Source: Porticoccaceae bacterium
GTDB taxonomy: Bacteria; Pseudomonadota; Gammaproteobacteria; Pseudomonadales; Porticoccaceae
Reading direction: 5' to 3'
Length of the DNA: 9,853 nt
NCBI GenBank assembly: GCA_003448675.1
Contig: DLXZ01000230.1
Location: 1,168-11,020, forward strand
Shown piece by piece: positions 1 to 6,874 of this stretch; within the stretch, counting starts at the first letter, position 1; each line of letters begins with the position of its first letter. Under the pieces are notes generated by a model. The model did not search any database. It was not told where the DNA came from and saw only the letters and a program-made list of their open reading frames with translations. The position numbers were made by a program, and so were the translations under genes.

Positions 1-559
1 TTCCCTGCCTTCGGCGCGGGGGCAGGGGGAGCCGGTGACCGGGCGCTTGAGCCCGCCATCAGGGGCGAGCTTTTGCGGCTTGCTGGCGGGTAACGAAGAC
101 CAGCGCGTGTTGATGGCCACCGATGCAGGCTATGGCTTTATCGCGAAGTTATCGGATCTGCACACCAAGAACCGCTCGGGCAAGGCGGCTATCACTATTC
201 CCAAGGGTAGCAAGGTGCTGGCGCCTTTCCCGTTGCAGGACAACGAAAATGCCCTGGTGGTGGCGGTTAGCAATGAAGGCCGTATGTTGGCGTTCTCCGC
301 TGCTGATCTGCCGGAGCTGGCACGGGGCAAGGGCAACAAAATCATTAATATTCCCAGCAGCCGTTTGCAGGCGAGGGAAGAATGGATGACCGCCGTGGCT
401 GTGGTGGGCCAGGATCAACAGCTAATTATTTATTCCGGCAAGCGTCACCATGTGCTCAAGAGAGCAGACCTGGAACACTATCGTGGCGAGCGCGGTCGGC
501 GCGGTAACAAATTACCCAGGGGTTTTCAGAAGGTCGACCGAATCGAGGTTGGCGCCTAA
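1..559 (+). CDS. parC: DNA topoisomerase IV subunit A, C-terminal fragment (5' end outside the window)
   Basis: This is the last 185 or so residues of ParC, the DNA-cleaving subunit of topoisomerase IV, which decatenates sister chromosomes together with ParE. The frame is open from base 2 and reads SLPSARGQGEPVTGRLSPPSGA, so the GTG at 35 is an internal Val codon and not a start. Motifs that follow E. coli ParC as I recall it are the RGQGEP-TGRL strand, DAGYGF, KGKGNKIINIPS and, near the end, GERGRRG followed by a short RGFQKVDRIE tail. These belong to the C-terminal beta-pinwheel that binds and bends DNA; the catalytic Tyr domain lies upstream, outside the window. The protein stops a few residues after the RIE motif, without the acidic tail of E. 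coli ParC. Identification is firm; only the truncation by the window edge limits it. Confidence 0.96.
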   Translation, partial: SLPSARGQGEPVTGRLSPPSGASFCGLLAGNEDQRVLMATDAGYGFIAKLSDLHTKNRSGKAAITIPKGSKVLAPFPLQDNENALVVAVSNEGRMLAFSAADLPELARGKGNKIINIPSSRLQAREEWMTAVAVVGQDQQLIIYSGKRHHVLKRADLEHYRGERGRRGNKLPRGFQKVDRIEVGA

Positions 560-636
560 GTCGGAACGGGCGGGTGCCCTGAGATGTTACATTCGGAGGT
601 GTTTTCAGCCTGGACCCGTGGGTCGATAATCGTCGG

Positions 637-665
637 TTTACCGCTCCAGTACCATCCTTTATAGT
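637..665 (+). promoter_or_regulatory. Predicted sigma70 promoter of the acyl-CoA operon
   Basis: A -35-like TTTACC (637-642, 4 of 6 consensus) lies 17 bp from a -10-like TATAGT (660-665, 5 of 6). The expected transcription start is near 672, which would give a leader of about 120 nt before the ATG at 793. An imperfect inverted repeat, GACCC-GT-GGGTC (613-624), sits just upstream of the -35 and could be an operator. The promoter is predicted from consensus only. Confidence 0.5.
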
Positions 666-697
666 TGCCCGGCTATTTAAAGCGGCTTGATTGCCAG

Positions 698-731
698 CCC
701 CCCGGCAAGGCCGGGCGGGTTTTCGCCCGGC
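698..731 (+). promoter_or_regulatory. Two mutually exclusive GC-rich hairpins in the operon leader (attenuator-like, or a parC terminator)
   Basis: Hairpin A pairs CCCGGC (701-706) with GCCGGG (710-715) across a 3-nt loop and is followed by GGG then TTTT (720-723), the layout of a weak intrinsic terminator. Hairpin B pairs GCCGGGCG (710-717) with CGCCCGGC (724-731), a perfect 8-bp stem with the loop GGTTTT. Both use bases 710-715, so only one can form at a time. A further GCCCGGC at 667-673 could also pair with 710-716. The element lies between the parC stop and the first operon gene. It may end parC transcription, act as an attenuator for the operon, or be a chance result of GC-rich sequence. 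The pairing is seen directly; any regulatory role is inference. Confidence 0.4.
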
Positions 732-792
732 TGCTTCGTCCCTCTCGCACAGGGTAATAACGTCAAAAAATGTCAGTCCAAGAGGAAGCTTA

Positions 793-1977
793 ATGGCGGA
801 TTTAGAAACTTTCAGAACTGAGACCCGTGCCTGGCTGGAGGCCAACTGTCCGCCCAGCCAGCGCCTGCCGGCCGAAGATTTTGAAGACACCTGCTGGGGT
901 GGCACCAAATGGCGCTTCACCAACCCGGAACAAAAACAGTGGCTGGAGGTGATGGCCGAGCGGGGCTGGACCGCACCCGAGTGGCCCACCGAGTACGGCG
1001 GCGGTGGTCTGAGCCGCGAAGAAGCGAAGATTCTAAATCAGGAAATGGCCCGAATCGGCGCCCGGGCGCCCCTGTTTAGCATGGGCCTGTCGATGATCGG
1101 CCCGGCACTGCTGAAATATGGCTCGGAAGAACAAAAACGCCAGCACATTCCCAATATCGTTGCCGGCAAGATCTGGTGGTGTCAGGGTTATAGCGAGCCC
1201 AACTACGGTTCTGACCTCGCTGGCCTGCAGACCCGCGCCGAGGACAAGGGTGACCACTACCTGATTAACGGGCAGAAGGTTTGGACCAGCTATGCCAACC
1301 TGGCCGACTGGATGTTCTGCCTGGTACGCACCGATCCCGATGCCGCCAAGCATGCCGGTATCAGTCTGGTGTTGTTCGATATGAATCAGCCCGGCGTCAC
1401 CGTCAAACCCATTCGCCTGATTTCTGGCAAATCGCCTTTCTGCGAGACCTTCCTGGACAATGTCCGCGCGGAAAAAGACCAGCTGGTGGGCGAGGTCAAC
1501 AAGGGTTGGGAGCTGGCCTCCTACCTGCTCACTCACGAGCGGGAAATGATCGGCAATATGGGCCAGTCCACCGCCATTGTTAAGTCGCTTCACGAGCAGG
1601 CGGTGGAACAGGTGGGGCTGGAAAATGGCGTGCTGGCCGACAGTTCCCTGCGCACTGATATTACCCGCTGGGCCATGGACGACATGGCCTTTCAGCTCAC
1701 CGCCGAGCGCATTGGTGATGAATCCAAGGCCGGTCAGGGCACGGGCGCGGCCTCATCCATGCTCAAGTACGCTGGCACGGAAAATAACAAACGCCGTCAC
1801 GAGCTCTTGCTGGGTATCTACGGTAGTCAGGCTCTGGCCTGGGAAGGGGAGGCCTTCAAGGATGGCCAGATGGCCAGCCAGTGGTTGCGAACCAAGGGCA
1901 ACAGTATCGAAGGCGGCACCTCAGAGATCCAGTTGAATATCATCAGCAAACGGATTCTCGGACTGGGCGAAAAATAA
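793..1977 (+). CDS. Acyl-CoA dehydrogenase family protein, subunit 1 (carries the catalytic Glu)
   Basis: A 394-residue flavoprotein of the acyl-CoA dehydrogenase (ACAD) superfamily, expected to oxidise an acyl-CoA to the trans-2-enoyl-CoA using FAD. The ATG at 793 is chosen because AGAGGAAG precedes it at good spacing and the family N-terminus (MADLETFRTETRAWLE) begins there; the open frame back to 691 runs through the leader hairpins. The N-terminal helical domain covers about 1-125. The flavin motif GYSEPNYGSD (132-141) opens the beta domain. The C-terminal domain ends in SIEGGTSEIQ (371-380), where Glu373 fits the catalytic base of MCAD-type enzymes. The usual R-Q-F/Y-G FAD motif and the HGG-G motif of the C-terminal domain are not recognisable here, but both occur in the next gene, so a heteromer is likely. 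It is the first gene of the five-gene operon. The substrate is unknown. Confidence 0.93.
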   Translation: MADLETFRTETRAWLEANCPPSQRLPAEDFEDTCWGGTKWRFTNPEQKQWLEVMAERGWTAPEWPTEYGGGGLSREEAKILNQEMARIGARAPLFSMGLSMIGPALLKYGSEEQKRQHIPNIVAGKIWWCQGYSEPNYGSDLAGLQTRAEDKGDHYLINGQKVWTSYANLADWMFCLVRTDPDAAKHAGISLVLFDMNQPGVTVKPIRLISGKSPFCETFLDNVRAEKDQLVGEVNKGWELASYLLTHEREMIGNMGQSTAIVKSLHEQAVEQVGLENGVLADSSLRTDITRWAMDDMAFQLTAERIGDESKAGQGTGAASSMLKYAGTENNKRRHELLLGIYGSQALAWEGEAFKDGQMASQWLRTKGNSIEGGTSEIQLNIISKRILGLGEK

Positions 1978-2032
1978 GTAGCATGCCACAGGGTTGGCGT
2001 CACAGCTAATAAAGAGTAAGGGTTAAAAACAA

Positions 2033-3172
2033 ATGGCACTGGTACTCAACGAAGAACAGCAAATGCTCAAGGAGTCGGCCAAGGGCTTCCTCCAGGAAAC
2101 CGCCCCGGTTGAGGCCTTGCGCAAGCTGCGCGATGAGCGCGACCCCATGGGTTATTCCAGGGAACTCTGGGAACAGATGGCGGAAATGGGCTGGTCCGGC
2201 ATCCTGGTGGATGAAGCCTACGGGGGTCTGGCCTTTGGTCACGTAGGCATGGGCCAGGTGATGGAGGAAAATGGACGCACTTTGACCGCCTCACCTCTGT
2301 TTTCCACGGCTATTCTGGGTGTTTCCCTGATTTCCCTGGCCGGTAGCGATGCCCAGAAAAGCGCGCTTTTGCCTGCCATTATCGAGGGCAAACTGGTGAC
2401 CGCGCTGGCCATTGAAAGTGGTTCTCGTCATCGCCCCGCGTATACCGGCGTACAGGCCAGCAGTTCTGGTGAGGGTTACCGGCTCAGTGGTGAAAAGCAG
2501 TTTGTTATCGATGGTCACGTGGCCGGCAAGTTGATTGTTTCCGCCCGCACCAGCGGCGCCGAAGGTGATCAAGACGGTATCAGTCTGTTTCTGGTGGATG
2601 CTGGCACGGCCGGGCTGGAAATCGAGCGGGTCATAATGGCTGACAGCATCAACTCAGCCATTGTGCGCTTCAAGGACGTGGAGGTTGGTGCCGACGCCTG
2701 CCTTGGCCCGGTGGATCAGGGTTTTGCTCCCTTGCAGCAGGTACTTGATATCGGCAATGTCCATCTGGCTGCCGAGTTGCTGGGTATCGCCCAGGAAGTG
2801 TTCGAGCGCACGGTGCAATATATGAAGGAGCGTCGCCAGTACGGCGCCTTGATTGGTTCCTATCAGGGGCTGCAACACCGGGCCGCGCATCTGTTCAGCG
2901 AAATCGAGCTGGCCAAATCGGTGGTGATCAAGGCGTTGCAGGCCCTGGACGAGGGCAGTGATGACTTGCGACTTTTGGTCAGTCTGGCCAAGGCCAAGGT
3001 TGGCGAGGTGGCGACCCTGGCTACCAACGAAGCGGTGCAGTTGCACGGGGGTATCGGTATGACCGATGAGCTGGAGATCGGTTTTTTTATGAAACGGGCG
3101 CGGGTGGCGGAGCAGGTGTTCGGCGACCAGCGTTTTCACCAGGGCCGCTTTGCCGCGCTCCAGGGCTACTGA
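2033..3172 (+). CDS. Acyl-CoA dehydrogenase family protein, subunit 2 (lacks the canonical catalytic Glu)
   Basis: A 379-residue ACAD-superfamily protein starting 55 bp after subunit 1. The N-terminal domain has typical features (LNEEQQMLKESAKGFL; WEQMAEMGWSGILVDEAYGG at 46-65). The usual SExxxGSD flavin loop is degenerate, reading AIESGSRHRP (126-135). By contrast the C-terminal FAD-contacting motifs are intact: ERRQYG with the following YQGLQHR (266-283), and QLHGGIGMT (336-344). The final segment reads ARVAEQVFGDQRFHQGRF where active enzymes have an EGT motif, so the catalytic Glu is absent. This pattern is known from the heteromeric ACADs of actinobacterial steroid degradation (FadE28/FadE29 type), where sites form at the subunit interface. 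I infer a partner of the upstream ACAD rather than an independent enzyme. The ribosome binding site is modest (TAAGGG, 2017-2022). Confidence 0.92.
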   Translation: MALVLNEEQQMLKESAKGFLQETAPVEALRKLRDERDPMGYSRELWEQMAEMGWSGILVDEAYGGLAFGHVGMGQVMEENGRTLTASPLFSTAILGVSLISLAGSDAQKSALLPAIIEGKLVTALAIESGSRHRPAYTGVQASSSGEGYRLSGEKQFVIDGHVAGKLIVSARTSGAEGDQDGISLFLVDAGTAGLEIERVIMADSINSAIVRFKDVEVGADACLGPVDQGFAPLQQVLDIGNVHLAAELLGIAQEVFERTVQYMKERRQYGALIGSYQGLQHRAAHLFSEIELAKSVVIKALQALDEGSDDLRLLVSLAKAKVGEVATLATNEAVQLHGGIGMTDELEIGFFMKRARVAEQVFGDQRFHQGRFAALQGY

Positions 3173-3242
3173 GCAGCCGCCGGTAATCGCTCGGTTGTGT
3201 TGTAACTTTTGATTTGATTGCTTAAACAGGAGAGTAGGGAAT

Positions 3243-3710
3243 ATGTCACTTAAAATTGATACCAGTGATTTACAGTCTAATGTCGGTAAGGACTGCGGCA
3301 CCTCGGACTGGTTTGAAATCGACCAGCAGCGCATCAACGACTTTGCCGATGTCACCAAGGATCACCAGTTCATTCATGTCGATCCGGAACGGGCCAAGGA
3401 TACGCCTTTCGGTGGCACCATCGCCCACGGTTACCTGACGCTCTCGCTGTTGGCTTATTTTATGCAGTACGGCGGCGTCGGCGTCGACGTGCCCAACCGC
3501 ACCATGGGGGTGAACTACGGCCTCGATAAACTGCGTTTTTTGCAGCCGGTTCCCGCCGGTTCCAAGGTTCGCGCCCGCGCCAAGCTGGCGGAGGCCACGG
3601 AGAAAAGCCCGGGTCAGTACCTGTTCAAACTGGAAGTCACTGTTGATATTGAAGGTTTTGAAAAGCCGGCTCTGATCGCGGAAACCCTGACCATGGTCTT
3701 TACTGGTTGA
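3243..3710 (+). CDS. MaoC/NodN-like (R)-specific enoyl-CoA hydratase
   Basis: A 155-residue single hot-dog-fold protein of the MaoC dehydratase family, NodN-like branch. Expected role: hydration of the trans-2-enoyl-CoA made by the upstream ACAD pair to a (3R)-hydroxyacyl-CoA. The catalytic D-x4-H pair is present as Asp40 and His45 in TKDHQFIHVDPERAK (38-52), followed by FGGTIAHGYLTLSLL, the conserved helix and strand after the active site. The length is normal for a stand-alone hydratase of this branch. The ATG at 3243 is preceded by AGGAGAG. The gene sits 70 bp after the ACAD gene and 53 bp before an SDR of the matching R stereochemistry, which supports a hydratase role in this operon. The substrate chain is not predictable. 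The family assignment is firm; the R-specificity is a family inference. Confidence 0.92.
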   Translation: MSLKIDTSDLQSNVGKDCGTSDWFEIDQQRINDFADVTKDHQFIHVDPERAKDTPFGGTIAHGYLTLSLLAYFMQYGGVGVDVPNRTMGVNYGLDKLRFLQPVPAGSKVRARAKLAEATEKSPGQYLFKLEVTVDIEGFEKPALIAETLTMVFTG

Positions 3711-3763
3711 GACTGAAAAGCTAACGAGAGCAAGCCCGATAACAGAATAACTGGAGTTAAATC

Positions 3764-4684
3764 ATGACAGTTCGATTTGATGGAAAAGTCGCCATCGTCA
3801 CCGGCGCCGGCAACGGTCTGGGCCGTTCCCACGCGTTGGCCTTTGCCGCGCGCGGGGCCAAAGTGGTGGTGAATGATCTCGGCGGTGCCCGCGACGGCAC
3901 CGGTCAGTCCAGCGAAGCCGCCCGCGCGGTCGTGGAAGAGATCAAGGCCGCCGGCGGCGAAGCCATTGCCAACGGCGCCAACGTTGCCAACTTTGACGAA
4001 GTTCAGGCCATGGTGAAAGAGGCCATGGATGCCTGGGGGCGGGTGGATATCCTGGTCAACAATGCCGGCATTCTGCGGGATAAGTCCTTTTCCAAGATGT
4101 CCGTGGAAGATTTCAAGCTGGTGATCGATGTGCACCTGATGGGCGCCGCCTACTGCACCAAAGCAGTCTGGGAGATCATGAAGGAACAGAACTATGGCCG
4201 TATTGTCATGGTGTCCTCTTCCAGCGGCCTGTACGGCAACTTTGGTCAGTCCAACTACAGCGCCGCCAAGCTGGGCGTGGTTGGCCTGATGAACTCCCTG
4301 GCCCAGGAGGGTGAGAAGTACAACGTTCGCGTTAACTCCCTGGCGCCCGCGGCGTTGACCCGCATGACCGAAGACATTATTCCCGATCCGCGCGCCGGCG
4401 GCACCCTGCGCCCCGAGCCGGTTAGCGCCGGAGTGCTGGCCCTGTGTTCGGAAGACGCGCCCAACAAATTTGTCCTGTGCGCTGGTGCTGGCGGTTATTC
4501 AGCCTCGCATCTGTACGAGACCAAAGGCATTTATTTAACCCAGGATCAGCAGACGCCCGAGGGTGTGCTGGAGAACTGGGATGCACTGGATGACGCCACT
4601 GGTGAAGAGCGTTTGACCGCGGCATTGAAACAAACCGAGAAATTTATCAAGGCGGCCCTGGCCGATCTGGATCAGAACGGCTGA
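3764..4684 (+). CDS. MFE-2/HSD17B4-like (3R)-hydroxyacyl-CoA dehydrogenase (SDR family)
   Basis: A 306-residue short-chain dehydrogenase that oxidises, by inference, the (3R)-hydroxyacyl-CoA to the 3-ketoacyl-CoA with NAD+. Visible motifs are the Rossmann TGAGNGLG (13-20), the nucleotide-selecting NDLGG (37-41), NNAGILRD (99-106), the active-site Ser152 in VSSSSG, and Tyr165/Lys169 in NYSAAK. The run KVVVNDLGG, NNAGILRD-SF and YGNFGQ-NYSAAKLG follow the dehydrogenase domain of human peroxisomal HSD17B4 as I remember it; the hydratase and SCP2 domains of that protein are absent here. The hydratase is instead the separate gene upstream. At the usual SDR Asn position the sequence reads VHLMG (123-127) with His124. 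The long C-terminal extension after residue 245 (TPEGVLENW) also follows the MFE-2 type. The start is preceded by CTGGAG. Confidence 0.93.
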   Translation: MTVRFDGKVAIVTGAGNGLGRSHALAFAARGAKVVVNDLGGARDGTGQSSEAARAVVEEIKAAGGEAIANGANVANFDEVQAMVKEAMDAWGRVDILVNNAGILRDKSFSKMSVEDFKLVIDVHLMGAAYCTKAVWEIMKEQNYGRIVMVSSSSGLYGNFGQSNYSAAKLGVVGLMNSLAQEGEKYNVRVNSLAPAALTRMTEDIIPDPRAGGTLRPEPVSAGVLALCSEDAPNKFVLCAGAGGYSASHLYETKGIYLTQDQQTPEGVLENWDALDDATGEERLTAALKQTEKFIKAALADLDQNG

Positions 4685-4727
4685 TTAGGCCCATAGCTGC
4701 TCAGCGCTAACAGAGAGGAGAAGAATC

Positions 4728-5909
4728 ATGAGAGAAGCAGTAGTTGTTTCATCCGCAAGAACCCCCATCGGCAAGGCCTACCGGGGGCTGTTTAACGACA
4801 CAGAGGGTCCGACCATGGCAGCTATTGCCGTCAGGGCGGCCATGGAGCGCGCCGGTGTCGATCCGGCGGAAGTTGAAGATGTGATCATGGGTTGTGCCCT
4901 GGGTCAGGGCACCACCGGCTATAACATCGGCCGCTTGACCGCTCTGGCTGCCGGTTGCCCGGTAACTGTCAGTGGCATGACCATGGATCGTCAGTGTTCT
5001 TCCGGTCTGATGTCTGTGGCCACCGCCGCCAAGCAGATTGTTCACGACGGTATGGATATCGCGATCGGTGGTGGTGTCGAGCACATCAGCCTGGTGCAAA
5101 ACGAGCACCAGAACGGCTTTCGCGCCCAGGATCCCAATCTGATCAAAATGCACAAGGACATCTACATGCCCATGTTGCAGACGGCGGAAGTCGTAGCCAA
5201 GCGCTATAACGTCAGTCGCGATGCGCAGGATGAGTATGGTTTCCAGTCCCAGCAGCGCACTGCGGCGGCCCAGGAAGCAGGCTTGTTCGAAGACGAAATC
5301 GTCGAAGTGACGGCGATGATGAGGCACGTCGATAAGGCCTCTGGAAAGGAAGCGCTGGAAGAAAAAACTCTGAAACTTGATGAAGGCAACCGTCCCAGCA
5401 CCACCCTGGAAGGCCTGCAATCGCTGAAGCCGGTTTTTGAAGGTGGCTGTATCACCGCTGGTAACGCCAGTCAGCTGTCCGATGGCGCGGCAGCCTGTGT
5501 ACTGATGGATTCCAAAACCGCCGAACAGCGTAATGTCGAACCCCTCGGTATCTATCGCGGCATCGCCGTCGCCGGTTGCGAGCCCGATGAAATGGGCATT
5601 GGCCCGGTCTTTGCCATTCCCAAGCTGCTCAAGCAGCACGGTCTGAGTATGGATGATATCGGCGTCTGGGAGTTGAACGAAGCCTTTGCGGTACAGGTGA
5701 TCTATTGTCGCGATCAGCTGGGTATTCCCAACGAAAAACTCAATATCAACGGTGGCGCCATTGCCATTGGCCATCCCTATGGCATGAGCGGTACCCGTAT
5801 GATTGGCCACGCCCTGCGCGAAGGTAAGCGTCGCGGCGAGAAATATGTGGTTATCACCATGTGTGTCGGTGGTGGTATGGGTGCTGCGGGTCTGTTTGAA
5901 GTGGCATGA
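4728..5909 (+). CDS. Thiolase (acetyl-CoA C-acyltransferase family)
   Basis: A 393-residue thiolase, normal in length for the degradative family, expected to cleave the 3-ketoacyl-CoA with CoA and release acetyl-CoA or propionyl-CoA. The nucleophilic Cys90 lies in MDRQCSSGL (86-94). NEAF (317-320), GHP with His349 (348-350), and Cys379 in MCVGGG (378-383) complete the active site, so the enzyme should be catalytically competent. The N-terminal SSARTPIGK (8-16) is the family signature. The start has a strong ribosome binding site (GAGAGGAG). It is the last gene of the operon, 43 bp after the SDR and followed by an intrinsic terminator. This is a one-product thiolase, unrelated to the SCP2-type thiolases often used for steroid side chains. 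Chain-length preference cannot be judged. Confidence 0.95.
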   Translation: MREAVVVSSARTPIGKAYRGLFNDTEGPTMAAIAVRAAMERAGVDPAEVEDVIMGCALGQGTTGYNIGRLTALAAGCPVTVSGMTMDRQCSSGLMSVATAAKQIVHDGMDIAIGGGVEHISLVQNEHQNGFRAQDPNLIKMHKDIYMPMLQTAEVVAKRYNVSRDAQDEYGFQSQQRTAAAQEAGLFEDEIVEVTAMMRHVDKASGKEALEEKTLKLDEGNRPSTTLEGLQSLKPVFEGGCITAGNASQLSDGAAACVLMDSKTAEQRNVEPLGIYRGIAVAGCEPDEMGIGPVFAIPKLLKQHGLSMDDIGVWELNEAFAVQVIYCRDQLGIPNEKLNINGGAIAIGHPYGMSGTRMIGHALREGKRRGEKYVVITMCVGGGMGAAGLFEVA

Positions 5910-5926
5910 TTGGCGCCAAACAATAG

Positions 5927-5950
5927 CCTCAACAACACGGCTTGTTTAGG
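5927..5950 (+). other. Imperfect hairpin just upstream of the operon terminator
   Basis: CCTCAACAA (5927-5935) can pair with TTGTTTAGG (5942-5950), one mismatch in nine, around a 6-nt loop. It lies 18 bp after the thiolase stop and 13 bp before the terminator stem. It may help protect the 3' end of the transcript. There is no further evidence for function. Confidence 0.35.
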
Positions 5951-5963
5951 TTAGGTAAATCAG

Positions 5964-5997
5964 GGGGAATGTGCTACAAAGTGCATCCCCTTTTTTA
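5964..5997 (+). terminator. Intrinsic terminator of the acyl-CoA operon
   Basis: GGGG-A-ATG-TGC (5964-5974) pairs with GTGCATCCCC (5981-5990), giving a stem of about 10 bp with one bulged A and two G-U pairs around a short loop (TACAAA), immediately followed by TTTTTTATTT. This is the classic layout of a Rho-independent terminator, and it ends the five-gene operon. Only 30 bp separate it from the mscS start. Confidence 0.8.
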
Positions 5998-6027
5998 TTT
6001 CAGGTAGACGAAAGCTAGGAGATTGGT

Positions 6028-6849
6028 ATGGGTCAAATGGATTCCCTGATGACAACAGTGACAGGTTGGGCAACTTTGTACGGTGTCAAAATTATTGTTG
6101 CCATCCTTATCTTTGTTATTGGTAAGTGGGTGGCGCGCAAACTGAGTAATGCGCTGATCAAAGTAATGACCGGCCGTGAAGTGGATGAGGCCCTGGTTCG
6201 CTTTGCCGGCAGTTTGTCTTATACAGCCTTGCTGGTTTTCGTTGTGATCGCCGCGCTGGGCCAAGTGGGCATACAAACTGCGTCCTTTGTTGCCATTGTT
6301 GGTGCCGCTGGTCTGGCGGTTGGTCTGGCAATGCAGGGTTCGTTGTCGAATTTTGCGGCAGGCGTGCTGATTATTATTTTCAAGCCCTTCCGCATCGGTG
6401 ATTTTGTCGAAGTGGCCGGCACTGCAGGTGTGGTCGAAAGCATAATGATATTTACCACCGAACTGAAAACCGGTGACAATAAAAAAGTTATTATTCCCAA
6501 TTCCTCGGTTTTGGGCGGTGTAATCACCAACTATTCCGCCAACGATACCCGCCGTGTCGACCTGGTCATGGGTATTAGCTATGACGATGATATCGACAAG
6601 GCCAAGCGAGTACTTGGGGAGCTGATGGCAGCCGATGAGCGGATTCTGCAAGACCCCGCACCGGTTGTCGCTTTGATCGCGCTGGCTGATAGTAGTGTGA
6701 ATTTTAACGTCAGGCCCTGGGTGAAAACCGCTGATTACTGGGGTGTGTACTGCGACCTGACCGAAGCCATCAAGAAGCGTTTTGATCAGGAAGGTATTTC
6801 GATTCCCTATCCCCAGCGGGATGTTCATGTGCACCAGGTCGCTAGCTGA
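6028..6849 (+). CDS. mscS: Small-conductance mechanosensitive channel, MscS family
   Basis: A 273-residue inner-membrane channel that opens under membrane tension to release solutes during hypo-osmotic shock. The hydrophobic segments fit the MscS topology: TM1 about 17-36, TM2 about 60-80, and a pore-lining TM3 about 86-120. TM3 has the Gly/Ala-rich zipper (VGAAGLAVGLAMQGSLSNFA, 91-110) leading into IIFKPFRIGD (116-125), the family signature. The beta domain (VIIPNSSVLGGVITNYS, 154-170) and the cytoplasmic alpha/beta domain follow to the end, closing in IPYPQRDVHV. Length is close to E. coli MscS (286 aa), so no extra domains. The ATG at 6028 has AGGAG at 6017-6021. No convincing promoter was found in the 30 bp after the upstream terminator, so expression may depend on read-through or on a promoter overlapping the terminator. 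Confidence 0.94.
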   Translation: MGQMDSLMTTVTGWATLYGVKIIVAILIFVIGKWVARKLSNALIKVMTGREVDEALVRFAGSLSYTALLVFVVIAALGQVGIQTASFVAIVGAAGLAVGLAMQGSLSNFAAGVLIIIFKPFRIGDFVEVAGTAGVVESIMIFTTELKTGDNKKVIIPNSSVLGGVITNYSANDTRRVDLVMGISYDDDIDKAKRVLGELMAADERILQDPAPVVALIALADSSVNFNVRPWVKTADYWGVYCDLTEAIKKRFDQEGISIPYPQRDVHVHQVAS

Positions 6850-6874
6850 ATACTCATTGAGAGGCTGGCTAACA

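Noticed and set aside
691..792. N-terminal extension of ACAD subunit 1 to an upstream start
   Set aside because: The extra residues come from the GC-rich hairpin leader and do not resemble the family; the ATG at 793 has a good ribosome binding site and the family N-terminus.
3173..3242. Possible internal promoter before the MaoC gene (TTGTAA with TTAAAC at 16 bp)
   Set aside because: Both boxes match consensus poorly, and gene order and spacing fit one operon.
4749..5810. 353-codon open frame on the minus strand, antisense to the thiolase
   Set aside because: It mirrors a confident thiolase with full active-site motifs, has no recognisable domain, and its His/Gly/Thr-rich composition is typical of antisense shadows.
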